A stretch of 64,000 bases of DNA, from NCBI GenBank assembly GCA_003693505.1, contig QUZD01000122.1, positions 1-64,000 of the forward strand, written 5' to 3'. The DNA is from Pseudonectria foliicola (Eukaryota > Ascomycota > Sordariomycetes > Hypocreales > Nectriaceae). The notes beneath the pieces are model-generated. The model was not told the DNA's origin. It saw only the letters and a program-made list of their open reading frames with translations, and searched no databases. Positions 55,596 through 64,000 of the stretch are shown one piece after another. Within the stretch, counting starts at the first letter, position 1, and every line of letters begins with the position of its first letter. The position numbers and the translations under genes are program-made.

Positions 55596-58500
55596 ATGCC
55601 GATTCTCACAGAGAGTCCCTTACGATCCGCCTCCCACACTGATGTCAATGAGACTGAAGACCCTCCCGCGAGATTACTATATCAACTTAAGGGCCATTCC
55701 TGTTGCGTCAACTCAATCACTTTTTCAGATTCATCACCAGTTCTTGTCTCAACATCAAGTGACCAGGCAATTGCCGCGTGGGGAATCTCTACAGGATCCC
55801 GAATCAGAGAGGTGAAGAGTCATGATGACTGGGCTAGCTCCATAGCTTTCTCCAGGGATCTTTCGCTTCATGCCTCAGCCTCGCATGACAATACAATTCG
55901 AATATGGGAGGACTATTTGAACAGTTGGCTCAAACCGTTAGAGGGCCACAGCGGACGTATCAACTCACTAGCATTTTCATCCGACTCGAGACTGATCGTG
56001 TCAGGGTCTTGTGACAGAACGCTAAGAATTTGGGAAGTTGTTACTGGCAGATGTATCAACCTTTTGCGAGGACATTACGCTGCAGTTACTGCAGTGTCCT
56101 TCTCCCATGATGATGCATTAGTCTTGTCAGCTTCTCAAGATAAATCTGTTAGGATCTGGCAGACGTCAAAGGGCACCTGCATACGAATCCTAGAGGGGCA
56201 TGACGAATCAGTGAGTTCGGCAGCATTCTCTCACAACTCGGAGCTAGTTGCGTCTGGATCTGGAGACAAAATCCGAATCTGGAACAGCTACACCGATACT
56301 ATGTCCCTTCTAGGGGTTCATTCGGATTGGATCAGCTCAGTGAGATTCTCCCATAATTCTTCGCTTCTTGTGTCAGCTTCGGGAGATGGAACAATTCGAA
56401 TTTGGAATATCTACAGGGGCGAATGTGTGCACCAAGTCAAGGCCCATCATGACCCAATCACCTCAGTGGCTTTTTCCCACGACTCGAGGCTGATTGCGAC
56501 GGCATCATGGGATAGAACTGTGAAGTTATGGGAGGTGCCCGATAAGCTGCGAAATTCTGATGCATCGCGCAACGCGGATGCTCAGTCCGATATCTCCCAA
56601 ACCAGCCATGCGAGTACTGAGCTCTCATACGCTACCCAACTGACAGACTTAAGCTCTGTGACTTCGATTGGGATGGACATTCTCCAGCAACAAGTCACAA
56701 GCCGAATAAATCTCAAGGGCCACTTTGGTCTCGCAACTCATATCCGCACTATTGCACCCAGCAAATCTCCCATACCGCTTAATCATCAACGTAGGGAATC
56801 AGGGGCTATGGGGGCGTATATATCCCTAGCACAGCTTCGTGATGCAGTTGAGAAGCTTCTAGCTTACAAAGATGGCTTATCCAGCATCAATTTTGATTTA
56901 ATAGACCTGCTCCGAGTCAGAGGTGGTGCGGGCGGTCTCTCAGAGCGAAGCATTGAGTGGTTGGCGGATACCGAAGGCGATATCTTGACGGAAGGAGAGG
57001 ACTACAAGCCGGAAGAAGGAAAGGAAGACCAAGGTAGAATTCTTGGATGGCTGGAATCTCTTGAAGGCCCTTCCCTGGTTGGAAAGCCAACCAATCTGTT
57101 CCCAACGCCCACTCCAGGTACCCTTACCGCCGCCCTACATAGGAAAAACACCGAGGTAGTACGCGGACTGTTCCGGACCGAATTTGAGACTGTTTCTCAG
57201 GGCGAATACGCTTGGCTCAGGGAACTCGAGGACCTCGGCCACACACGGGACGAAATCGCCGACATTCTGCTGGAGGATGCCTGCGACTCTCCTTGGATCT
57301 TCTTCACTCCCGATCCAGAAGCCACCGATAACATGAGCATTGACTTGCTCCACCACATCCCAGAATGTGTGCATAAGCTATCTTATGGATTTGGTAAAGC
57401 AACCAAGCCCTTTACTACGCATGCAAAACCTTCCGGCTCAGGAGAAGGGGGCTTGATCATAACCGATATTCAAAAACTTTCAGGCCTGGCGGGCATCACG
57501 CCGTGCAGTCGAGATCTGGACGAATGGAACGGGTCCGTCATATTTGAGGAAGACAACACGTTTGCTCAGGTGTCGTACGACCACTTGGACCTTGACCGGG
57601 TCATTGCTCGAGCTGTTAGTACTCTCGAGCATTTCTGTGCAGCAGTTGGTAAGGCTCAACTCGCAGGGCTTTGCTGCGAGTCTTACAACATTCTCTGGCA
57701 GTCAACAAATCAACTCAAGATCCCGTGGGACAACGGAACAGTCGAACTTTGTCGAGTGTCATTCGAACATGTGGTTAAGCTACTCGAAGATGTCAAAGAG
57801 TTTTCGAGGAAGGAAGACGACCGATACTATCTATCTGAGTCAACGCAGCGTCTGATACGTCTTTTTCTTGAAGAGTCAACCCATACTCTAGCCGACAACT
57901 ATGAGCCATTTTTAACTCTCCACTTGTGCTGTTTGTTGGTCCAAGCCCTGACCCTGGGATTCTTGTCATATATACAGGGCCACGTGGGTGCTATTCAACC
58001 ATTTTTCCTCGACACACCAGTCCAAAAGTTCCGGCTACTAGGCTGCAGTGGGCTATGGGAAAGGTATCCTCGCGTCGACGTCAGCTTCAGAGAATTGACG
58101 TGCATGGGTTCTATGCTACAGGGCCCGGTCCTGGTATTCAGCAGGCATAGTCACCCAGAGGTCAGTCGACAACAGAGAGCGTTTGATCTCTTGGCGAGCC
58201 CAGAAGACTTGGTTGATACCTGGGGACCTGGGCAATTTCTATTGCCCCAGGTACACGCGAATTATCCTTCTGCCCTCAAGATAGGTGGTGGTGTTCTTCA
58301 TCTTGCTGATCTAGATGGTCTGAAGTACCACTGGAGCCGGGATGGTCGCCCCGATAGGTTTCTCCAAGGTGAATTGGACCCGAAGGTCAAAGTCAGGATT
58401 GGTGCCCTTGTTACAGTGAACTCCAAGTGTTTGCTAGATGAGTGCAAGTTGCGTAACAGCTGTTCAGGACTCCTTCGCCCTCTGGGTTCATATCGCCCTG

Positions 58501-59450
58501 GTTGGACTTTGCAGGAAATGACGGTGGGATTCCAAGGGGGCATGCACGTGTTACTTCAGGCTAATGCTGGGTATCATCGCTACCCTGGGCGGACCTTGAA
58601 GCAGTTCCGGCTGGACCAAGGAGACAAAGACCTGATTCCCTTATTGGAGGATCACTGGGGTGTCCAGGTGAGTCTCTGTACGGGAGTGGCCCGCCGTGTG
58701 CCGCTACGCCAAGTGGTTGCAGACCTACTTCCTATCTTCGCCAGTAGCCTCACTTCCCAAGAAGAATACAGGCACTGGGAAGATCTCAAATGCACACACG
58801 AGATCCTCAAAGCTTTTCAAGGTGGCGACATCAAGACTTGGCTGCGCTCACTCAAAGAACCATCTCATAATCTCGTGCTGCGCATCATCCGCCAAATCCT
58901 TGACTCACTGAAGGAGACAGGACTGGACCGTAAGGGCAAGTCGCTTCTCGTTGCTTGGCCACACGAGAAGAATCTGTTCGAAGGCCTGGAGATTGATCTA
59001 TCCCAACGCAACACTTCGTGGGTGCGACTGATCGCGGACTCGGAGGACTGCGCCACCTTTGCGTATGCGTCGTCCAGTTGTCTCGAGACTGATAGGCTTC
59101 GATGTCGTGGAGACGAATGCTCCCTGCCCAACACCGTGCCCTTACTGGAGACGGCTATTATGCTGTGTTCAAATTCAATGGCTGTTGCAGGTACGCTCCA
59201 ACACGAAGAGACATACTACTTTCAGAAATTCGACAGCATGCTCTTTGTCAAGGCGATGAGACCAGAAGCTGCTGCGGTGACGATGTTGGTTGAGAAGCCG
59301 ACAAACATTCCAGATAGAATCATGCATAGGCTCTCCAACAAGACGCGCATGCGTGAGAGGATACGAGAGCGGAGGGGTGTTGACGAAGTTGGAGAGGTTA
59401 TCGCCATGCTAACGTCGGAGCTCTTTGCGAGGAATTGGAAGGTGGTTTAG
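55596..59450 (+). CDS. WD40-propeller protein with a large fungal-specific C-terminal region (1284 residues)
   Basis: A single exon from the first ATG (MPILTESPLRSASHTD) to TAG at 59448. Residues about 28-313 make seven WD40 repeats (for example HSGRINSLAFSSDSRLIVSG and DGTIRIWNIY), enough for one closed propeller. A Ser/Thr linker follows. The remaining 900 residues include a block with EYAWLRELEDLGHTRDEIAD and DSPWIFFTP (near 565), then EDLVDTWGPGQFLLP, and a motif CTGVARRVPLR (from Cys1028), then LLVAWPH and a basic C-terminus. I remember these blocks from a widespread but uncharacterised fungal family that usually lacks the propeller; that memory was not checked. WD repeats suggest protein binding. 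There is no NACHT or AAA domain between the two parts, so it is not an ordinary NLR of the HET-E type. No signal peptide or membrane helix. Convergent with the next gene, with 205 bp between stops. Confidence 0.85.
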   Translation: MPILTESPLRSASHTDVNETEDPPARLLYQLKGHSCCVNSITFSDSSPVLVSTSSDQAIAAWGISTGSRIREVKSHDDWASSIAFSRDLSLHASASHDNTIRIWEDYLNSWLKPLEGHSGRINSLAFSSDSRLIVSGSCDRTLRIWEVVTGRCINLLRGHYAAVTAVSFSHDDALVLSASQDKSVRIWQTSKGTCIRILEGHDESVSSAAFSHNSELVASGSGDKIRIWNSYTDTMSLLGVHSDWISSVRFSHNSSLLVSASGDGTIRIWNIYRGECVHQVKAHHDPITSVAFSHDSRLIATASWDRTVKLWEVPDKLRNSDASRNADAQSDISQTSHASTELSYATQLTDLSSVTSIGMDILQQQVTSRINLKGHFGLATHIRTIAPSKSPIPLNHQRRESGAMGAYISLAQLRDAVEKLLAYKDGLSSINFDLIDLLRVRGGAGGLSERSIEWLADTEGDILTEGEDYKPEEGKEDQGRILGWLESLEGPSLVGKPTNLFPTPTPGTLTAALHRKNTEVVRGLFRTEFETVSQGEYAWLRELEDLGHTRDEIADILLEDACDSPWIFFTPDPEATDNMSIDLLHHIPECVHKLSYGFGKATKPFTTHAKPSGSGEGGLIITDIQKLSGLAGITPCSRDLDEWNGSVIFEEDNTFAQVSYDHLDLDRVIARAVSTLEHFCAAVGKAQLAGLCCESYNILWQSTNQLKIPWDNGTVELCRVSFEHVVKLLEDVKEFSRKEDDRYYLSESTQRLIRLFLEESTHTLADNYEPFLTLHLCCLLVQALTLGFLSYIQGHVGAIQPFFLDTPVQKFRLLGCSGLWERYPRVDVSFRELTCMGSMLQGPVLVFSRHSHPEVSRQQRAFDLLASPEDLVDTWGPGQFLLPQVHANYPSALKIGGGVLHLADLDGLKYHWSRDGRPDRFLQGELDPKVKVRIGALVTVNSKCLLDECKLRNSCSGLLRPLGSYRPGWTLQEMTVGFQGGMHVLLQANAGYHRYPGRTLKQFRLDQGDKDLIPLLEDHWGVQVSLCTGVARRVPLRQVVADLLPIFASSLTSQEEYRHWEDLKCTHEILKAFQGGDIKTWLRSLKEPSHNLVLRIIRQILDSLKETGLDRKGKSLLVAWPHEKNLFEGLEIDLSQRNTSWVRLIADSEDCATFAYASSSCLETDRLRCRGDECSLPNTVPLLETAIMLCSNSMAVAGTLQHEETYYFQKFDSMLFVKAMRPEAAAVTMLVEKPTNIPDRIMHRLSNKTRMRERIRERRGVDEVGEVIAMLTSELFARNWKVV

Positions 59451-59655
59451 TAGATTATCAAGAAAAGAGAATGGAAAACCCACTGCTACACCTGATCCAT
59501 AAAACCCCCTGTTGGACTTTTACCAAACAACTGTTGTAAAACTCAATAACAAGTCTGCATTTAGTAACTGGCATGTGCCTCTCAACAACGAATATATCGG
59601 ACACAGATGCTGCTATTTAGGTCCCTAAACATACACAGAACTTTGCATCGGCGTA

Positions 59656-61461
59656 CTAGAATGTAGAGATCCATGACTCCACGTACGCCCGGTTAGTTGA
59701 ATGAACGTCATCCGCCGACAAAGAACTCGAACCCAAACTCGAATCCGAGCCAGAATCCGAATCAAATGCGTCTATCCACTCGTGTTTGTAAATATCCCGC
59801 TCCTCTATCGGATAACCGTCTTCTCCACGTAGCCACATGAAATGATTCCGAGTAATAGATTCTGAACAATCTCTTTCCCGGTCAAGGTTATGATACTGGA
59901 TGGGAATAAAGTCATCTGCTGGGACGTTGTAGTCAGTCAAGGCGCTGACCGAGATATCCGGCGTCTCTAGTGCGCAGTGGTTCTTGCCACCTTGATTCCA
60001 AGCCCAGCTTTCGTGGCGCAACCCATGAGAACCCTTGCATCGTGAGTGTATCTGTACTTCTAGAATGCAATCTTCGATAGCTGTGCTGCCAAAGGGCTCG
60101 AAGGGGACAATAGGCGGGTGGCTGTGAAACTCCACCTGAGATAGAAACATCAATCGAGCTTCGTCTGGCCGACTAGCCTTTCCCATTTTCACTGTGGGTT
60201 GGGACACGGGTAGTTGGATGAAAGAAATAACGGTATTTGTCCAAGTTGCAGCATGGATGTCAATCGGATAGACACCTACGCGAGCGTGATGCAGGATGTG
60301 ATGCTGAGCCCCGCTGAGAATGGCGCCTAACCAGAGAAACCCAAGCTGAGGTGAGCGAATGGTGAGCATGTGTGCTAGGATATGGGGTTCCAGAGCATCT
60401 GTGCTTTCGAGTGCTGCAAATGCCCCTTTTAGCCATGCACCACATGTATTGCATGGAACATCGGGCTCAACAAAGGCGCTGCTGAGAAGTGAAATGATTC
60501 CTTGAGTATTGGAGCTTAATGCTAGGAGCCTATCGAGTTGACAATTGTCTTTCCCCCAAGGAGTTGTGTGGTCATTGGAGGATGAGGGTCGAGTCGTCTT
60601 GGGTTTACTTGAAGATTGGGGATAAGGTAGCTGTATTTCCTTTCTAATGGTTTGCGTCGTCGGTAGAAGCAAAGCTATCATAAATGCCGCTTGACTTTGA
60701 TCGAGTACTCCGTGGTAAGTTGCATACTCAGATATGAAGCGAGCCGCAACCAAGGATGATACAGGAGGGCTAGGTGATGCATGGTCGCGTTCTTTGTGAC
60801 AGTTTACTAAGAAGGGTTTGTTAAGCTTCGACGTGGTAGACCATGGCGATTTCAGCCGTCGGTTGTTGTGAAGAATGGATGCACTCCATCCCTCGCCTGG
60901 AGCAAGAATCGCAGCCCACCATCTCATGGCATCATTGCCGACATCACCGAGGTCCACGATCAGTGAATCCTCATGTTTCCTTTCTTTGCATATATACGGA
61001 GCTTGGCAACTGGTATATTCCATCGTTGTGCCAGGCAAGGTCTCGACCCAGCGTGCGGAAAGGACATAGGCCCATGCTAGCGTTATGATTGAGATATGGT
61101 TATCTTGATTATCGAACCACATCGGTAAGCTAGCCGGAGACTCCGAGGAAAAGCAAATGGGAATCGGACGAGTTGTGGTAACCGTGAAAAGATACTTGGT
61201 TTTGAAGGAAGGAAGGTCGCATTCGCCATAGGTGGTCCCACAAGTAGAGTATCCTGTAGCATATAGCGCCATTGACGAGGTAGTTTCAAGCTCTATTTGG
61301 CGAGAGAAGTGAGGATGCGACGGAATGACATTTTCGAGATGAAGGCGAGGTATGGTGTGGCTCGATTGTAGTGCCTTCTGATATGTTTTGAACCATGTCA
61401 TATATCCCTTGTCATAAGTCTGTTTGAACAAAGCGTCCCCAGGACGGACGGTAACGCTCAT
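59656..61461 (-). CDS. Uncharacterised fungal-specific protein, about 601 residues
   Basis: A single frame on the minus strand from the ATG at 61461 (MSVTVRPGDALFKQTYDKG) to TAG at 59656. The frame is open slightly further upstream but without an ATG. Distinct blocks: YLFTVTTTRPIPICFSS, ISIITLAWAYVLSARWVE, AMRWWAAILAPGEGW, SLVAARFISEYATYHGVLDQ and LGFLWLGAILSGAQHHILHH. The C-terminus is Ser/Asp-rich (FDSDSGSDSSLGSSS). These blocks recall a family found across Sordariomycetes and Eurotiomycetes with no known function; no catalytic motif is evident. The hydrophobic blocks are short and look buried, not membrane-spanning. It lies tail-to-tail with the WD40 gene; both are lineage-type accessory genes, but nothing shows they work together. 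Confidence 0.8.
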   Translation of the reverse strand: MSVTVRPGDALFKQTYDKGYMTWFKTYQKALQSSHTIPRLHLENVIPSHPHFSRQIELETTSSMALYATGYSTCGTTYGECDLPSFKTKYLFTVTTTRPIPICFSSESPASLPMWFDNQDNHISIITLAWAYVLSARWVETLPGTTMEYTSCQAPYICKERKHEDSLIVDLGDVGNDAMRWWAAILAPGEGWSASILHNNRRLKSPWSTTSKLNKPFLVNCHKERDHASPSPPVSSLVAARFISEYATYHGVLDQSQAAFMIALLLPTTQTIRKEIQLPYPQSSSKPKTTRPSSSNDHTTPWGKDNCQLDRLLALSSNTQGIISLLSSAFVEPDVPCNTCGAWLKGAFAALESTDALEPHILAHMLTIRSPQLGFLWLGAILSGAQHHILHHARVGVYPIDIHAATWTNTVISFIQLPVSQPTVKMGKASRPDEARLMFLSQVEFHSHPPIVPFEPFGSTAIEDCILEVQIHSRCKGSHGLRHESWAWNQGGKNHCALETPDISVSALTDYNVPADDFIPIQYHNLDRERDCSESITRNHFMWLRGEDGYPIEERDIYKHEWIDAFDSDSGSDSSLGSSSLSADDVHSTNRAYVESWISTF

Positions 61462-63393
61462 ATTGCCGGCTACTAAATCGGCCGGTAGGATAACGTTCAA
61501 TGCCAATAAAGAGGACTAATAGTCAAATAAACTAACAGCCTTTCGCACAACCTGCTATGCATTTGCGGATCGGAATACAAATGTTCCGCAGAATGTGTGC
61601 AACTCAATGTCGTGCTCTGTTGTCAGAAGGGGATGACATGGCTCGTCGAGACTTCAGTTCCCTTGACGAACTTGAGGCTGCCAAAAATCTGGAAAAGGTG
61701 ATTGATGGCCGTTCTTTGGAACAAATAGGTCCTATTGACTGGTCATCTATGGATCTCTCTGGGCTGTTGAACATCTCTAGTAGTATTCATGGAACTTGTC
61801 CAGGGGACTCTGAGATTAATTAAGCTGCTTCATTGGATCTGTGCGTTTTTCTTAGCTACATGAATTCTCTCTTTCTTGCAAGACTTCGCTCGTCGTGGCT
61901 TGAGGACATTCTTCAATGTATGCTCACAAGTTTACTTCGCTTTCTTCATCAGTGGGTAACTTGTAATCTTCCGTAATATTTATACCTGGAGAAAACGAGA
62001 CGCCAAAAAGGAAACTGGAGCTTTGGTAGTATGGTATCTCAATACTACCCAAGGCTTAACAACATTGCATGGTACGTCGTATCTGTAGTCAAGTCTCTCA
62101 CGGGTGTTTTCATTTAGACTGGGTCTACGGATTCAGCAAACCAGACCTTCTCAGAAGCTTTTGGGCCCTTTGATGCCGTAAACGAGGGTGCTTTGTTGTA
62201 GTTTCGGATGAGATTGGGCAGTCTTTCTGTTCTAAAACAGTCTCTCCAGGATATTTCACTTCCACAATATCCCTCATGTCCAAAGCCTTTTCACTCCATC
62301 GTGGCTATCTCCGAAAATAAATGATGAACTTGAATACCTATACGAGCGTGGCCTAGGTGCTTGATTCAATGATAGCCATATAATTGACCCACGATGTAGG
62401 GAGCTGGTCGTTTCGTTTCGCAGCCTGCCTGCTTATGAGTTACATGAAGTGGCTGTCTGTTTGACATGAATCCCTCGGGTGTGTCCATCGGCCCTCTTTT
62501 AACTTTGAAGACGCCGAGGCTTGTCCTTAGCCCAGGGCAAGTTGTTGTAGACATTTTCCACAACTTTACGGAAAGTGTCAATTCCCCCAGCCCAAGTCAA
62601 TCTCATTTGGCAAGAAGCCGGTTTTCGCCACAAATACCTCGCCGGGATATCATGAGATTATATGAGTTGACATCAACGTCACATCGAGATGTACTACATA
62701 CTACTGAGCCACAGTTTCCAACTACTTCCATTGCGCCGTGAAGGCGCATGCTATTTAACTATGTAGGGATGTGACCTACGTAGGTGGATAGGTACCCTGG
62801 AAAACTGAGAATCAGGACTGAGAACCCACCCGACCCCTAAGCAACCCAAATCATAACCCAGAAAGGTGGGTGCGACAATAGCGAAACCAAGACTCCGTGT
62901 TCTCCAGAGCAGGTTCCATGGACGCTGCAAAACAGACAGTCCACTGCTTCCACTCTTGCTTATGCCAAGTTTTCCATTTTTAGTGTACACTGTTTCCGCA
63001 GCATGGGATGGCGGAGCAACGTGCTCATCGTGCCGTCGCAGTGCCGTCGCAGTTGGCCGAGGGATTCAAGAGGATTTTAGCGGCACGCCCCCACCAAGGT
63101 CCCTCCGTCGATTTGCGGCACCATTCATTGAGGAATGCTGGCCAATCTGGTCGATGCGTGTAATGTCTTTGATATGTCTCGCGTGTTGAGTGATCATGTT
63201 GATCGTTGCGTATAGCGGCGTTCTGTCTGAACGTTTTTGGGGATAATGCTCTAATTGGAGCCAAGTGATGTGGTGTTGTGTCGTGTAGGTAGGTGTTGGT
63301 AGCTGCGCTAGGAGAGAGAATAAGAGGAATGCGAAAGGGTATAATAAGGTAGTCGAGCCGCAACACTCATGAACAAAATAAAGAAAGGGACGC
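61462..63393. other. Intergenic region, nothing recognised
   Basis: About 1.9 kb, AT-rich on the left. A 60-88 codon frame at 61557-61823 has no recognisable content. ACGTAGGTGGATAGGTACC near 62777 belongs to the GGTA/TACC motif class. No gene, RNA or transposon end is supported. Confidence 0.6.
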
Positions 63394-64000
63394 CTAAATC
63401 ATGGCTAGCAGGCGAGCCACGAACAATGCTGCAAAGATGGCCGTGGCCAGCCAGACAAAGCACCGTAGAGCGACATTGTACATTTGGGCGCGGTTGCGGC
63501 GGCGCGAGCGGCTCACAAAGTCGGAGTTGTCATTGACCCTAGGGAATGTCTGGCCCTTGGGAATCGGGTTGCCGAGGAACTCGCACAGGGGCTCCCAACC
63601 ATCCTGGACGCGGTACTCGAGCAGGCGATCCTTGGGGACGATGCTGCGGATCTCCTCGTAGTGGCGGCGGAAGACGTCCTTGCCGCGGTTGGGGAAGTCG
63701 CCCTCGAAGAAGCCGTCAAAGAACTTCTTGAGCATGGGATAGTACATGCCGGCGGCCCAGTCAAAGTGCGACAGCCAGCGGAGCTCCGGGTCGGTGACGC
63801 GCCAGTAGACCGTCTTCATCGTCGAGGCGTGCCACGAGTCGACGTCGCGGTTGGTGAGGACGACCTTGGCCTCGGGGTAGGCTTCGATGAGCTCCTTGGC
63901 AAAGGCGATGGCGGGCCAGTCGCAGACTGCTTGGGAGTGACCGAGAAGCTGATCCCAGTCGTCGCGGGTGAAGGGCTTCCCCTTGCCGTCGTACTTGGCA
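63394..64000 (-). CDS. Sulfotransferase-like P-loop protein with C-terminal membrane anchor (partial, 5' end outside window)
   Basis: The C-terminal 201 residues or so are visible, ending at TAG 63394-63396. Recognisable segments, N- to C-terminal: FTRDDWDQLLGHSQAVCDWP, AIAFAKELIEAYPEAKVVLT, NRDVDSWHAS (the PAPS-type NRD region), YYPMLKKFFDGFF, HYEEIRSIVPKDRLLEYRV, GWEPLCEFLGNPIPKGQTFP and RVND. This is the usual C-terminal half of the fungal sulfotransferase family (Sulfotransfer_4), often mislabelled as NAD-dependent epimerase. Such proteins are predicted to transfer sulfate from PAPS, but substrates in fungi are unknown. A single hydrophobic helix (CFVWLATAIFAALFVARLL) ends the protein, suggesting tail anchoring. 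The ATP/PAPS-binding P-loop would be upstream of the window edge, so catalytic competence cannot be judged. Confidence 0.88.
   Translation of the reverse strand, partial: AKYDGKGKPFTRDDWDQLLGHSQAVCDWPAIAFAKELIEAYPEAKVVLTNRDVDSWHASTMKTVYWRVTDPELRWLSHFDWAAGMYYPMLKKFFDGFFEGDFPNRGKDVFRRHYEEIRSIVPKDRLLEYRVQDGWEPLCEFLGNPIPKGQTFPRVNDNSDFVSRSRRRNRAQMYNVALRCFVWLATAIFAALFVARLLAMI

Noticed and set aside
55596..59450. HET-E/HNWD-type NLR gene
   Set aside because: No NACHT or other NTPase motif, and the WD40 repeats are N-terminal and diverged, not near-identical.
61557..61823. 88-codon plus frame upstream of the 601-residue gene
   Set aside because: No recognisable content or splice context; within expected chance length.

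Overview
The window is nuclear DNA from a filamentous ascomycete. Genes on both strands carry short GT..AG introns (about 40-110 bp) with CTAAC/CTGAC-type branch sites, and the core genes are typical eukaryotic ones: dolichol-phosphate mannosyltransferase, a TRAPPC12-like subunit, a TFIIIC subunit, TMA7, PRP4 kinase and a Ran1-type kinase. Codon use, the GGTACC/TACC-rich spacers and the lineage-restricted protein families point to Sordariomycetes, most likely Hypocreales. That placement is inference.

Layout. 1-3156 (-): large Ser/Arg-rich protein with a C-terminal membrane segment, cut by the window edge and crossed by a 2-base N gap. 4412-6043 (+): alcohol-acetyltransferase-like enzyme, convergent with a CSC1/OSCA-type channel (6407-9607, -). 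13371-14224 (-): small disordered, probably nuclear protein. 15871-16661 (+): DPM1, convergent with a TRAPPC12-like gene (16977-18497, -). 18.5-29.2 kb is an AT-richer accessory island: a 5'-disrupted BTB gene, a decayed or domesticated Tc1/mariner transposase, a secreted RNase-T1-fold protein lacking catalytic residues, and a four-exon unrecognised gene (25172-27538). Core genes resume with TFIIIC subunit sfc6/Tfc6 (29182-31373, +), convergent with a PAQR receptor-like gene (31441-32578, -), then TMA7 (33644-34027, -) divergent from PRP4 kinase (34632-37935, +).

37.9-55.6 kb is strikingly gene-poor. A single Ran1/Pat1-like kinase (47455-49064, +) sits between about 9.5 kb and 6.5 kb of microsatellite-rich DNA. 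A second accessory block follows (54.4-61.5 kb): a WD40-propeller protein of about 1284 residues with a large fungal-specific C-terminal region, an inverted near-identical 67-bp scrap of it, and a convergent uncharacterised gene of about 601 residues. The right edge holds the 3' part of a membrane-anchored sulfotransferase-like gene (63394-64000, -).

The core genes fall into secretory-pathway glycosylation and trafficking (DPM1, TRAPPC12), RNA polymerase III transcription (TFIIIC), splicing (PRP4), translation (TMA7) and signalling or membrane sensing (Ran1-like kinase, PAQR, CSC1). No gene cluster with one shared pathway is evident. Exon boundaries were read by hand from splice motifs and frame continuity; no database search was run, and family assignments rest on remembered motifs.
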